Below, piece after piece: positions 1-8,179 of a DNA stretch of 50,973 nucleotides. How positions within the stretch are numbered: the first letter of the stretch is position 1; every line of letters begins with the position of its first letter. The stretch covers positions 1 to 50,973 of the forward strand of contig JAUVYN010000014.1 of assembly GCA_030603065.1 (NCBI GenBank), given 5' to 3'. The position numbers were made by a program, and so were the translations under genes. This DNA is from Pseudomonas sp. GTDB taxonomy: Bacteria; Pseudomonadota; Gammaproteobacteria; Pseudomonadales; Pseudomonadaceae. Below the pieces are notes generated by a model. The model did not search any database, was not told where the DNA came from, and saw only the letters and a list, made by a program, of their open reading frames with translations.

Positions 1-657
1 GGCTGCACCATTTACGCCAATCCTGATCTGCAGCCAGAAACCGCCCGCAGCCATGAGCTGCAGTGGCGCTCACAGCTAGCGGCCGGCAGCCGCCTGGAGC
101 TGTCGGTTTACCGCACCCGCATCAGCGATGCGATCGTTACCAACAATGCGCTGGACGGTAACCAGGCTGGCAACCCGCACCCCTTCCGGCCGGAGAACAT
201 CGATCGGGCGCGGATCAATGGTTTCGAGGCAGCGCTGGATCAGCACTTGCTCGGCTGGGAGACTCGCCTGGCCTACGCGCTGGTCGATGCGCGCAATGCC
301 AGTGGCGCAGCGACGGATGGCAACCGCCTTGCGCGGCGCCCGAAGAACAGCTTCAACGCCGACATCGACCGGCAGTTCGGGCAGTTTGGCGTTGGCGCCA
401 GCTGGCAGCTGGTCAGTCACAGCTACAATGATCTGGCCAACCAGCGACGCCTGCCCGGCTACGGCATAGTGGGTGTGCGTGGCAGCTGGCAGCTGAACGA
501 TGAGCTGCGCCTGGCGCTGAGTGTCGACAACCTGCTCGACCGCGACTACTACCAGGCAGCAGGCACCGCTTACGATGCAGCGACCTTCACTCCTGTTCCG
601 TTCCGTTACCGCGAAGGCGGTCGTATCGCCCTACTAACGGCCTCCTGGTCACTCTGA
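1..657 (+). CDS. TonB-dependent receptor, BtuB-like, C-terminal part (5' truncated by window)
   Basis: The reading frame is open from base 1 and ends at TGA 655-657, leaving the last 218 residues of an outer-membrane TonB-dependent receptor. The visible part starts near a NPDLQPETA motif, typical of the beta-barrel of vitamin B12/siderophore receptors. It continues with alternating barrel strands and ends with the hallmark SVDNLLDRDYYQ segment and a short last strand (ALLTASWSL). Such receptors import cobalamin or metal chelates across the outer membrane using TonB/ExbBD energy. The motif spacing resembles BtuB, and a BtuF-like gene lies about 9 kb away, but the substrate cannot be read from this fragment. 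The plug domain and TonB box are outside the window. The last residue is Leu, not the usual Phe. Confidence 0.85.
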   Translation, partial: GCTIYANPDLQPETARSHELQWRSQLAAGSRLELSVYRTRISDAIVTNNALDGNQAGNPHPFRPENIDRARINGFEAALDQHLLGWETRLAYALVDARNASGAATDGNRLARRPKNSFNADIDRQFGQFGVGASWQLVSHSYNDLANQRRLPGYGIVGVRGSWQLNDELRLALSVDNLLDRDYYQAAGTAYDAATFTPVPFRYREGGRIALLTASWSL

Positions 658-696
658 TCACCAGGCATAGCCCAAGGCGCGGGCCGTAGGACCGTT

Positions 697-728
697 CGCC
701 GGCAGGCAACAGCTGTTGCTTGCCGGCG
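697..728. repeat. 32-bp near-perfect palindrome upstream of the mks/jet operon
   Basis: Bases 697-712 and 713-728 are reverse complements apart from one G/T position; the centre is AACAG|CTGTT. Transcribed, it would fold into a long GC-rich hairpin. No T-run follows on either strand, so it is not a convincing intrinsic terminator. The preceding GTAGGA and TTCGCCGGCA segments recall Pseudomonas REP-type elements. It could be a degenerate REP, a transcript-end stabiliser for the receptor gene, or an operator for the operon that starts 54 bases downstream. The rest of 658-781 shows only an AT-rich CATAAT at 745-750 with no good -35 partner. Confidence 0.6.
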
Positions 729-781
729 AGGGTCACCCATAGGGCATAATGCGCCCCTTGGTTCACCGCAACGGACGCCCC

Positions 782-2221
782 ATGTTCTTCTCCAACGAGC
801 GCCTGCAATTCTTTCGCCCGCTCACCGGCAAATACCGCGAACAGATCGTCGAGTGCCTGCGCCTGCTGCACGAGCGGCTGTACAGCGCGCGGGCCGATTA
901 CGGCGAGTCGCTCAAGCGTGAGCAGGTGCTGGATATCTTCTGCGAGGCCCTTGAGCGTGCCCCCCTGCTGGAGGGGGACGAGGCCGAGGGCGGTCGGTTC
1001 AAGAGCAACCGGGAGCAGGCCGGCTGGATTCTCAACAGCCTGATCGAGCATGGCTGGCTGGAGCGGCAGGTCGATCAGGCTACCTTTCAGTCGACCTATC
1101 CCTTCAGCCGCATCGGCCGACTTTTCACCCAGCCGCTGGTGGAAGCCGACGGGCGCACCGTACGCACCCGCCACCGCAACACGCGCAACACGCTCAACGC
1201 TCTGGCAGCCTTTCTGGAACATGGCGAGGTTTACGATCTGCTCGATGCCCATGAGTATTCCGAGCGCATCATTGCAGACTTCACCGATATCATTGCCGAG
1301 CTGGAGGAGCGCAAGCGCGAGCTGGTTCGCGAGGTCGAAGCGCAGCAACTGGTGCAGCAGGCCAGCGACCAGTTCTTCGAGTTCATGGAGCGGCGTTTCC
1401 AACCGGATCTGGCGATTCGACTGTCCGCCGACAGCGTGGAGAAGCACCGCGAGCGCATTCAGGAGCTGATCGAACGCATCCGCCGCCAGCCCAGGACCTG
1501 GAAAGCCCATGCCGAGCGCGAACTGCGCCGGGTGGCCCCGGACCTTTTGGTGGACGAACAGGCATCGGTACTGTGGCAACTGCTCGATGCCATCGAAAGT
1601 CGCCTGCGCAACGCCTCGGACATCATGTTGCCGGCCCTGCGCAAGACTCTGCAGGGGTTCACCCAGCGCGCCGACATCATCATTCGCCAGCTCAGCTACC
1701 TGCACAGCCAAAAACACACCGATATTGTCGGACTGTGTCGTCAGCTGGCCAGCCTTGAGCCCACGGAACAGCACGCCCGGCTGGCCGCTGCCGGTGAGCA
1801 GATGGCAGGCGTCAGCCTCGGCCTGGTCGATCCCGGACAGGTGCGTCTGCGCGAGCGCCGCGAACGGCCACCGGTGCAGAGCCTGATGAGCGATCCCGGC
1901 AGCCCGGATGCCGACACCCTGCGTGAACTGGCCATCCAGCAACTGCTGGAAAAGGCTTTCAACATCAATGCCGGCGGCCTGCGCAGTTATCTGCGTGCCG
2001 CGCTCGGTGGTGGCCGGCGAATCGACAGCCGGGACCTGCCGATCAAAGCCGCGCCGGACCTGCTCGCGGTCAGCCACGTGATCGAGCTGGCCGGCGCCGA
2101 GCATGGCGCCAGTGGCTTTCGGGTGAGCATCTCGCCAACCGGCGAACAGGTCCCCGCCGACAGCTATTTCAGCCGCCGCGACGGCTTCATCATCGAACTG
2201 GAACGAGACGACCATGCGTGA
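782..2221 (+). CDS. Kleisin-like subunit of a MksBEF/Wadjet-type SMC complex (MksF/JetA, DUF5716-like)
   Basis: First gene of a three-gene operon; 479 residues from the chosen start. In this family the protein is the MukF-like kleisin that links the SMC ATPase heads and binds the MksE/JetB partner. The N-terminus, beginning FFSNERLQFFRPLT and followed by a winged-helix-like region to about residue 140, resembles JetA/MksF proteins. A helical, charged middle region (roughly 155-290) and a less ordered C-terminus follow. I prefer ATG 782 over the in-frame ATG at 749, because the family begins at this FFS motif and the 749 start would add eleven unrelated residues; neither has a strong ribosome-binding site. 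The gene overlaps the next by 8 bases, so translation is probably coupled. The family call rests on sequence feel plus operon context. Confidence 0.82.
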   Translation: MFFSNERLQFFRPLTGKYREQIVECLRLLHERLYSARADYGESLKREQVLDIFCEALERAPLLEGDEAEGGRFKSNREQAGWILNSLIEHGWLERQVDQATFQSTYPFSRIGRLFTQPLVEADGRTVRTRHRNTRNTLNALAAFLEHGEVYDLLDAHEYSERIIADFTDIIAELEERKRELVREVEAQQLVQQASDQFFEFMERRFQPDLAIRLSADSVEKHRERIQELIERIRRQPRTWKAHAERELRRVAPDLLVDEQASVLWQLLDAIESRLRNASDIMLPALRKTLQGFTQRADIIIRQLSYLHSQKHTDIVGLCRQLASLEPTEQHARLAAAGEQMAGVSLGLVDPGQVRLRERRERPPVQSLMSDPGSPDADTLRELAIQQLLEKAFNINAGGLRSYLRAALGGGRRIDSRDLPIKAAPDLLAVSHVIELAGAEHGASGFRVSISPTGEQVPADSYFSRRDGFIIELERDDHA

Positions 2222-2861
2222 GGCGCTGGAAGCCCAACTCAATGAACGTGGCATCGGCGAAGACGACTTCTCCGAGCTGATGATTCGCCTGCTCGACCGG
2301 GGGGTACTCTGCCGGGACGAGAGCAAACGCGAAGCGGAACTGTACGACCGCTACCTGGCAGCGCAGGATCTGGTAGAGGATTACCTCTCGGTGCTGCGTA
2401 TCCGGGTGCTGCACGAGCCGCGCTTCAATCTGCTGCGCATATTCCCTCCTGGGGCTGAAGTACCGGGCCTGGCCGACGCCGAGGACGGCACCGGCTCCGG
2501 TTTGCGCCAGCGACTCAGCCAGCAGGAGGTGGCGCTCATCCTGGTCCTGCGCGCCGAATACGACAAGGCCCTGCGCGAGGGTCAGGTGGACGAACTGGGC
2601 CAGGCGATGATCTCGCTGGAAGCGCTGAATCTGAGCTGCCGCAACCTGCTCGGGCGCAGCCTGCCCGAACAGCAGACCGAGCGCCAGCTGCTGCTGCGAC
2701 GCCTGCGGCAACTGCGCCTGATCCGCAGCCCCGCCGACATGGGCGTTGAAGAGGGCGAAACCTGGCTGACCATCCGACCGGGCATCATCAGCCTGGTCAC
2801 CGACAGCGCCCTGTCCCAGCTGGGCAATATCGACACCGCCGACCTCAACGAGGAAGCCTGA
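2214..2861 (+). CDS. MksE/JetB-like subunit (DUF4194-like)
   Basis: 215 residues, starting inside the end of the kleisin gene and ending in a TGATG that overlaps the start of the SMC gene. Size, position and winged-helix-like composition fit MukE-like MksE/JetB, the accessory protein that binds the kleisin and regulates the SMC heads. Segments such as LYDRYLAAQDLVEDYLSVL and LLILRAEYDKAL-type helices (around 40-60 and 105-125) are typical of the DUF4194 group. No catalytic motif is expected and none is seen. Identification relies mainly on its place between clear kleisin-like and SMC-like genes. Confidence 0.8.
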   Translation: MREALEAQLNERGIGEDDFSELMIRLLDRGVLCRDESKREAELYDRYLAAQDLVEDYLSVLRIRVLHEPRFNLLRIFPPGAEVPGLADAEDGTGSGLRQRLSQQEVALILVLRAEYDKALREGQVDELGQAMISLEALNLSCRNLLGRSLPEQQTERQLLLRRLRQLRLIRSPADMGVEEGETWLTIRPGIISLVTDSALSQLGNIDTADLNEEA

Positions 2862-5800
2862 TGTTTCTCAAACGCTCGATCACCGTCAATTGGGGCAACC
2901 TGCCGGTCGAGGAACTGGAGTACGGACCGGTGAACCTGTTTTCCGGCGGCAACGGCTCCGGCAAGACCACCGCCGCCGACGCGCTGCAGACGCTGATGAC
3001 CGCCGCCCATGACAACCTGTTCAACTATAACCCGGGCCAGGACGAAACCACCCAGCGCGGGCGCGGTGGCAAGCAGGTGCGCACCCTGGCGTCCTACGTA
3101 CTCGGCTGCGATGACGGCGCCTATGCCCGCCCCTGGGATACCGACGGTTACATCGCCGGCGTCTTTCATCCTACCCGAGGCGAGACCGCCGAGGCCTTTA
3201 CCGCGGTAATCGGTGTGCGCGCCCACCTGGATGCGGCCGGTAGCAGCCGCCAGGCGCGCCAGAACGAACTGCTGCTGATGATAGTGCCGGGGGAGATGCT
3301 CTCGCTCTCGGACTTCGTGCTCGAACAGGATGGCGCGCGCCATGTGATCGCGGTCACCGAACTGCCCAACCGCCTGCGCCGCCAGTTCGGCAAGGCACAG
3401 GTCGAGGTGTACGACAAGAAGAGCGCCTACCTGGCCCGGCTTTACGGCGCCCTGCGCGGCCGTCGCGACGCAGTCTCGGCCCGCGAGGCGAAGAACGCGG
3501 CGCGCACCTTTGCCAGCTTCATGGCCTACAAGCCGGTCAAGTCGATCGACCAGTTCGTCGCCGAGGAAGTGCTCGAGGCGCGCGACTTCGGCGATACCAT
3601 CAAGCGCATCCGCGACCTGCTGCGCACCGTGCATGGCATGGAGCAGGAGGCCCTGCGCGTGCGCCAGTCGGCTGACCTGCTGCAGCAGGCCCGCGGCCAG
3701 GCGGAGCACTATCAGGACAGCTGGCTGGAGCGTACCGGACTCGATTACGCGGCTGCGGCCCAGGCCTGGCGACAGAACCAGCGCGGCTATCTTGCCGCCA
3801 AGGACGAGCAGCAACAGCTGGCCGCCAGCCTTGCCGCGCTGGAGACCGATCAGCAACTGACCAGCGAGCGCCTGGCCCAGGCCCACCGCGAGCTGGTACA
3901 GCTCGAAGCCCGGCGCCAGGGCATTCCGGCTCTGCAGAACAAGGATCAACTCGACGAGCGCCACGCGCGCCTCACCGAGCAGCTGGGAACCGGCGTACCC
4001 GCCCTGCTTCGCCAGGCCCACCAGCGTGACCTGAACCTGGGCGCGGTACGCGGCATTGCCGAACTGCTGCGCGAACACAACCTCACCGCGGAGCTACCCC
4101 AACTTGCGGCCCGTGGCTGGCGCGAGGCCAGCCAGGCGGTTCTGGCGGCGGAACAGCAGCCGGTGGCCGACCTCAATCAGCTGCTGGCCCGTGACTGGAT
4201 CGACCTGACCCCGCTGGATGCCGGACTCGATGCGATTCACGCCCAGCAGCAACAGCACAATGCGCTGGCCGAGCGGCTCCAGGATGCCGGAACCGACGGG
4301 GTGACCCTGGGCCAGCGGGTCGATCGGCTCGGTCAGGAGCGGGCCACGGCACTGGTCAGCGTAGAACGGCAGATTGGCGCCACCGAACAGCAGATCGCTG
4401 CGCTCAAGGCCAGCCGAGTGAGCTATCCGGCTTACGTCGAAGAGGCCCTGCGCGCAATACGCCAGCAATGCCCGCAGGCCGACCCGCGGGTACTCTGCGA
4501 TTACGTCGAGGTAGTTGACCCGGACTGGCAGATGGCAATCGAAGGCTATATCGGCGGCAGCCGCTACGGCATTCTGGTCGAGCCCGCCTTCGAGGCCGAA
4601 GCCATTCGCATCGTCCGCGGCATGAGCGGTCGCGATCGCAACCGCGCCCGGGTCATTCAGGGTGAGAAGGCGCGGCAGGACGCCGAGAAGATGAGCCTGC
4701 CGGAAGATTCGATCATTCACGTCATGCGCTTCGGCCATCGTATCGCCGAATACTATCTGCGCGCCTCCTACGGCAGCCTCGCCCGGGTGGCCGATGCCGA
4801 AGCCCTGCGTCTGACCCGTCGCGGCATCACCCGTGAGGGGCTGGGCTCGGGCAACTACGCGCTGTTTCGCTGTGACATCGACGATAGCCAGCTGGTGTTC
4901 GGCGCCGCCGCGCGCGAGCGTAACCTGCGCGCCCAGGAGGCGACCCTGGAGCAGCTCACCGTACAGCGTCACACGCTGCGCCAGCAAGGCGAAGTCATTC
5001 GCCGGCTCGCCGGGCTGCTCGGCCAGATCCGCCCGCTCGACTATGCCGCCAGCGCCAGCGCTCTGCTCGATGCCCAGCGCCAGCTGCGCGAGGTGGAACA
5101 GCAGCTGGAGAGTCTGGACCTTGCCGCCCACCGCGACCTCGAAGACCAGCAGCGGCTGATCACCGAGCGTCATGAAGCGCTCGACCGACACCGCAAGGAG
5201 CTGGATACCCGCCACGGTAGGCTTGAGGAAAAACTGGCCAGCGCAACCCAGCGGATCAAGGGTTTCGCTGACCAGAGCGATGCCCTGCTGGACGCCAAGG
5301 ATTGCGCTGAAGCCGGCCTGCTCGAAGCGGCCGCCCAGGTGCCGGGGCAGTCCCCGCAGGAGCGTCTGGAACAGATTGACGCCATGCTCGAACAGGCACA
5401 GGGCGAATTCGATTTTGCTGCGGACAGCCAGAGCCTGACCGAACGGCTGCATCGGCTGGCAGTGGAGCTCGACCGCGCGCTGGCGAGCTACAACGAGCAG
5501 GCCCAGCCCGCAGACCTCATTCTGCACGACAGCCCTGCAACGCTGCACAGCCTGGGTTTCTTCCGGCACGTCGGCAATCTGCGGCAACAGCTCGATACGC
5601 TCTACAACCGGCTGCGCAACAACGTGCTGATGGAGAAACAGGAACAGCTGGCGATCCTGCGCGACGCCTTCAACACCACCTTCGTCAGCGACCTGTGTCA
5701 CGAGATTCACCAGGCGATCAACGACGGCCGCCGTGCGCTGGAGCACCTCAACAAGGAGCTGGAGCACCACCGCTTCGGCGCCGACCGCGAACGCTTCCAG

Positions 5801-6493
5801 TTCGAGTGGAGCTGGCTTCCCGAATACCGCGAGTACTGGGAATTTTTCCGCGAGATCATTCAGATGCCCAACCTCGGTGATGGCGCCAGTCTGTTCGACA
5901 GCAGTCTGTCGGAGAAGGCCGCCACCATCCGCGACCGCATGCTGTCCCTGCTGCTCGACGGTGATGAACAACAGGCCCTGCGCGAGCTGGAACGCATCAG
6001 CGATTACCGCCGCTACCGGCGCTACGACATTCTCAAGTACCCCGAAGGCAAGCAGCCGATCCGCCTTAGCGAATACGGGACTGGCTCCGGTGGTCAGCTC
6101 GAGACGCCGGCCTACATCATTCGCGCCGCCGCCGTTACCAGTGCCTTCCGCTTCAACGAAGGAGACAGCCATTTGCGCATGGTGATCGTCGATGAAGCCT
6201 TCATGCACATGGACGAAACCCGCTCGCGGGAGGTAATCGGCTATCTGACCGAAACCCTCGGCCTGCAACTGATATTCATCATGCCCACCAGCAAGGCCGG
6301 CCCGTTCCTCGACCTGGTCAGCAATCAGTTCGTCTTCAGCAAGGTGCCCAGCAGCATCCCCATCGGCGAGCTGAACACCCGCGTCCTGCTCGACCGCCAG
6401 CAGCTCAACCGCGAGCGGGTCGCCGAGCTGTGGGCCAACCATAGAAGGGTGATTCGCCAGCAGGGCGCACTGGATTTCATGGAGCTGGTGTGA
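2861..6493 (+). CDS. SMC-like ATPase MksB/JetC
   Basis: 1210 residues, the motor of the complex. A P-loop GGNGSGKT lies at residues 29-36. Long Gln/Glu/Arg-rich coiled-coil segments (about 270-400 and 690-900) flank a globular hinge-like part at about 520-690. The C-terminal head has an ABC-type signature GTGSGGQLE near residue 1070 and a Walker B segment MVIVDEAFMHMDE near 1105-1118. These are the features of MukB-like condensins of the Mks family and of Wadjet JetC, which extrude DNA loops. The start ATG overlaps the preceding stop (TGATG). The next gene is on the opposite strand 31 bases downstream, so no MksG/JetD TOPRIM nuclease follows. The complex may therefore act in chromosome organisation, as reported for P. 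aeruginosa MksBEF, and not in plasmid cleavage. Confidence 0.88.
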   Translation: MFLKRSITVNWGNLPVEELEYGPVNLFSGGNGSGKTTAADALQTLMTAAHDNLFNYNPGQDETTQRGRGGKQVRTLASYVLGCDDGAYARPWDTDGYIAGVFHPTRGETAEAFTAVIGVRAHLDAAGSSRQARQNELLLMIVPGEMLSLSDFVLEQDGARHVIAVTELPNRLRRQFGKAQVEVYDKKSAYLARLYGALRGRRDAVSAREAKNAARTFASFMAYKPVKSIDQFVAEEVLEARDFGDTIKRIRDLLRTVHGMEQEALRVRQSADLLQQARGQAEHYQDSWLERTGLDYAAAAQAWRQNQRGYLAAKDEQQQLAASLAALETDQQLTSERLAQAHRELVQLEARRQGIPALQNKDQLDERHARLTEQLGTGVPALLRQAHQRDLNLGAVRGIAELLREHNLTAELPQLAARGWREASQAVLAAEQQPVADLNQLLARDWIDLTPLDAGLDAIHAQQQQHNALAERLQDAGTDGVTLGQRVDRLGQERATALVSVERQIGATEQQIAALKASRVSYPAYVEEALRAIRQQCPQADPRVLCDYVEVVDPDWQMAIEGYIGGSRYGILVEPAFEAEAIRIVRGMSGRDRNRARVIQGEKARQDAEKMSLPEDSIIHVMRFGHRIAEYYLRASYGSLARVADAEALRLTRRGITREGLGSGNYALFRCDIDDSQLVFGAAARERNLRAQEATLEQLTVQRHTLRQQGEVIRRLAGLLGQIRPLDYAASASALLDAQRQLREVEQQLESLDLAAHRDLEDQQRLITERHEALDRHRKELDTRHGRLEEKLASATQRIKGFADQSDALLDAKDCAEAGLLEAAAQVPGQSPQERLEQIDAMLEQAQGEFDFAADSQSLTERLHRLAVELDRALASYNEQAQPADLILHDSPATLHSLGFFRHVGNLRQQLDTLYNRLRNNVLMEKQEQLAILRDAFNTTFVSDLCHEIHQAINDGRRALEHLNKELEHHRFGADRERFQFEWSWLPEYREYWEFFREIIQMPNLGDGASLFDSSLSEKAATIRDRMLSLLLDGDEQQALRELERISDYRRYRRYDILKYPEGKQPIRLSEYGTGSGGQLETPAYIIRAAAVTSAFRFNEGDSHLRMVIVDEAFMHMDETRSREVIGYLTETLGLQLIFIMPTSKAGPFLDLVSNQFVFSKVPSSIPIGELNTRVLLDRQQLNRERVAELWANHRRVIRQQGALDFMELV

Positions 6494-6506
6494 GCCGGTC
6501 ATATGT

Positions 6507-6540
6507 GCTGGCGGGCTTTTATGTCAGTACGCCCACCAGC
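6507..6540. terminator. Candidate bidirectional hairpin between converging genes
   Basis: Arms 6507-6516 (GCTGGCGGGC) and 6531-6540 (GCCCACCAGC) pair at 9 of 10 positions around a 14-base loop. It lies between the end of the SMC gene and the end of the minus-strand antiporter-like gene, and its right arm is inside the last codons of the latter. There is no clean T-run after either arm, so termination strength is uncertain. Confidence 0.35.
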
Positions 6541-8161
6541 CCAGCAAGGCCAGTGCAAGCAGAATCCAGGCACTGCCGCGCACGGTCGGCACTTTCAAAA
6601 CATGATCGATGAAGCGCTCCCAGTGCCTCCATCGACTGCGGTGCAGGAGGCCATCTTCATGTTGATAGGCCTGGATCAGACGCTTGAGGCGCATCACCAG
6701 CAGTGGATGCGCCAGGCGCTCCAGCACTGGAGTCAGTCGCTGCCGATGGGTGATTACGGTAACGGCAACCCCCGACGCAAGCAGTATCGGCCAGATTAGC
6801 GACCAGCTGGCACCCGGGCCCAGACTTTTCCACAGCAGTTCACGGAGCTCCGGCCAGGCCCAGGGCAGGATGACAGGCATGAGGCACAGGACAACCAAGG
6901 GAATGCCCTGGCCCGCAGGGGGGATCACGGGCGGCGACTCGGCGCCGGCCGGACGCATCAACCAGAGGGCGCGCAGCAGCACAAGCATGGTCCCCAGCGC
7001 ACCCATGATCAGCAGCATCAGCAGTTCCTCGTAGGCACTCGCCTGCAGCGCCGTCTTGATCGCGGATTTCGCTGCCGCCCCGGTGGTGAGGGGCAAACCC
7101 GCCAGAGCCAGAGCGGGTACGAATAGCAAGTACCAATAGGGGCGGGTCAGACGGCCATGCAGCGCCATGCCCGCGCCGAGAAACAGCGCGCCCTTGGCCA
7201 GGCCATGGTGCACGACATAGTAGGTCGGCAGGGTCTCAGCCGCCGCACCGACTTCCCATACCAAGGCCAGCACCACCACCAGAAAGCCCATCTGACTTAC
7301 CGAGGAGTACGCCAGCACTACCTTGGCACGCGTTTGAATCAGACCCAGCGCGACCCCGAACAGGATCCCTACGAATCCTGCTGCCAGCAGCACGCCGGCC
7401 CAGTCCTGCATCAGCGGGTCCCCGCTCGGCAGAAACCGCCACAGCCCCAACAGGCCGGCTTTGATCAGGGTGCCGGAGAGCACCGCACTGGCCGCCGCCG
7501 GTGCGACCGGATGGGCCCGGGGCAGCCAGACGTGGAGTGGCCAGAAACCGGCCTTGATACCAAAACCCGCGAACAGAAGCACAGCCGTCCAGGGCGAAAT
7601 GGGAAACTCCTGCAAACCTGCCATTGCCAGGCTGCCATTGGCCTCCAGCACCCGCAGCAACAGGCCGACCGATATGAAGATCTCGCCCAATACCGCCAGC
7701 TCCAGGTAAAGCCTTCCGGCATGCCGAGGCCCCGGACCGCCCTGATGGATGATCAACGCATAGGCGGAAAGACTGAGGAGCGTGAAGGCTGTATAGAAAG
7801 TGATCACATCCTGCGCCAGAATCAGCAGGAAATTCCCGGTCATGACCGCTGTCCAGAAAAACCAGAAACGCAGCCGATGCGGATCATGATCCATTCCTGC
7901 CGCGGCGTAACGGGTGGCACAAGCCCAGAGCAGCGATGTGAACCCCAGCCAGGCTCGGTTCCAGGGGTCATCGACCGCCAACGCCGCATCGGGCCAGAGC
8001 CGGGCGAACTCGACCGGCGCGACCGGCCAGAGGCTGACCGCCAAGGCTGGCAGACAGCCAAGCCACACCCAGTTCATCACCGGATACGGGCGCCTTAGCA
8101 TCAGCAGCAGGCCGAGCCCCGGCGCTAGAATCACCAGCAGCAACCAGGGATAGTCAGTCAT
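6524..8161 (-). CDS. Proton-translocating antiporter-like membrane subunit (NuoL/NuoM/MrpD family), second of an orphan pair
   Basis: 545 residues with about 14 hydrophobic segments. The family hallmark around TM7-TM8, FWPLHVWLPRAHP followed by SAVLSGTLIKAG, places it with the antiporter-like subunits of complex I, Mrp antiporters and Hyf/formate-type complexes. The TM7 and TM8 lysines (FGIKAGFWP, TLIKAG) are present. In the TM5 region, DVITFYTAFTLLSLSAY aligns with the usual DLLTFF-AWELMSLSSY, so the conserved Glu is Thr here. It starts 18 bases after the stop of the companion gene at 8180, so the two are almost certainly co-transcribed. No other Nuo, Mrp, Hyf or DabA-type partner is within reach. 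Substrate (H+ or Na+) and complex are unknown. Confidence 0.8.
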   Translation of the reverse strand: MTDYPWLLLVILAPGLGLLLMLRRPYPVMNWVWLGCLPALAVSLWPVAPVEFARLWPDAALAVDDPWNRAWLGFTSLLWACATRYAAAGMDHDPHRLRFWFFWTAVMTGNFLLILAQDVITFYTAFTLLSLSAYALIIHQGGPGPRHAGRLYLELAVLGEIFISVGLLLRVLEANGSLAMAGLQEFPISPWTAVLLFAGFGIKAGFWPLHVWLPRAHPVAPAAASAVLSGTLIKAGLLGLWRFLPSGDPLMQDWAGVLLAAGFVGILFGVALGLIQTRAKVVLAYSSVSQMGFLVVVLALVWEVGAAAETLPTYYVVHHGLAKGALFLGAGMALHGRLTRPYWYLLFVPALALAGLPLTTGAAAKSAIKTALQASAYEELLMLLIMGALGTMLVLLRALWLMRPAGAESPPVIPPAGQGIPLVVLCLMPVILPWAWPELRELLWKSLGPGASWSLIWPILLASGVAVTVITHRQRLTPVLERLAHPLLVMRLKRLIQAYQHEDGLLHRSRWRHWERFIDHVLKVPTVRGSAWILLALALLGWWAY

Positions 8162-8179
8162 GCGAAGCCCCGTTTTTCA

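Noticed and set aside
4094-6502. 802-codon open frame opposite the SMC-like gene, with others at 587-2326 and 2582-4078
   Set aside because: The plus-strand proteins have clear motifs and overlapping operon structure; the antisense frames are GC-driven shadows with no recognisable features.
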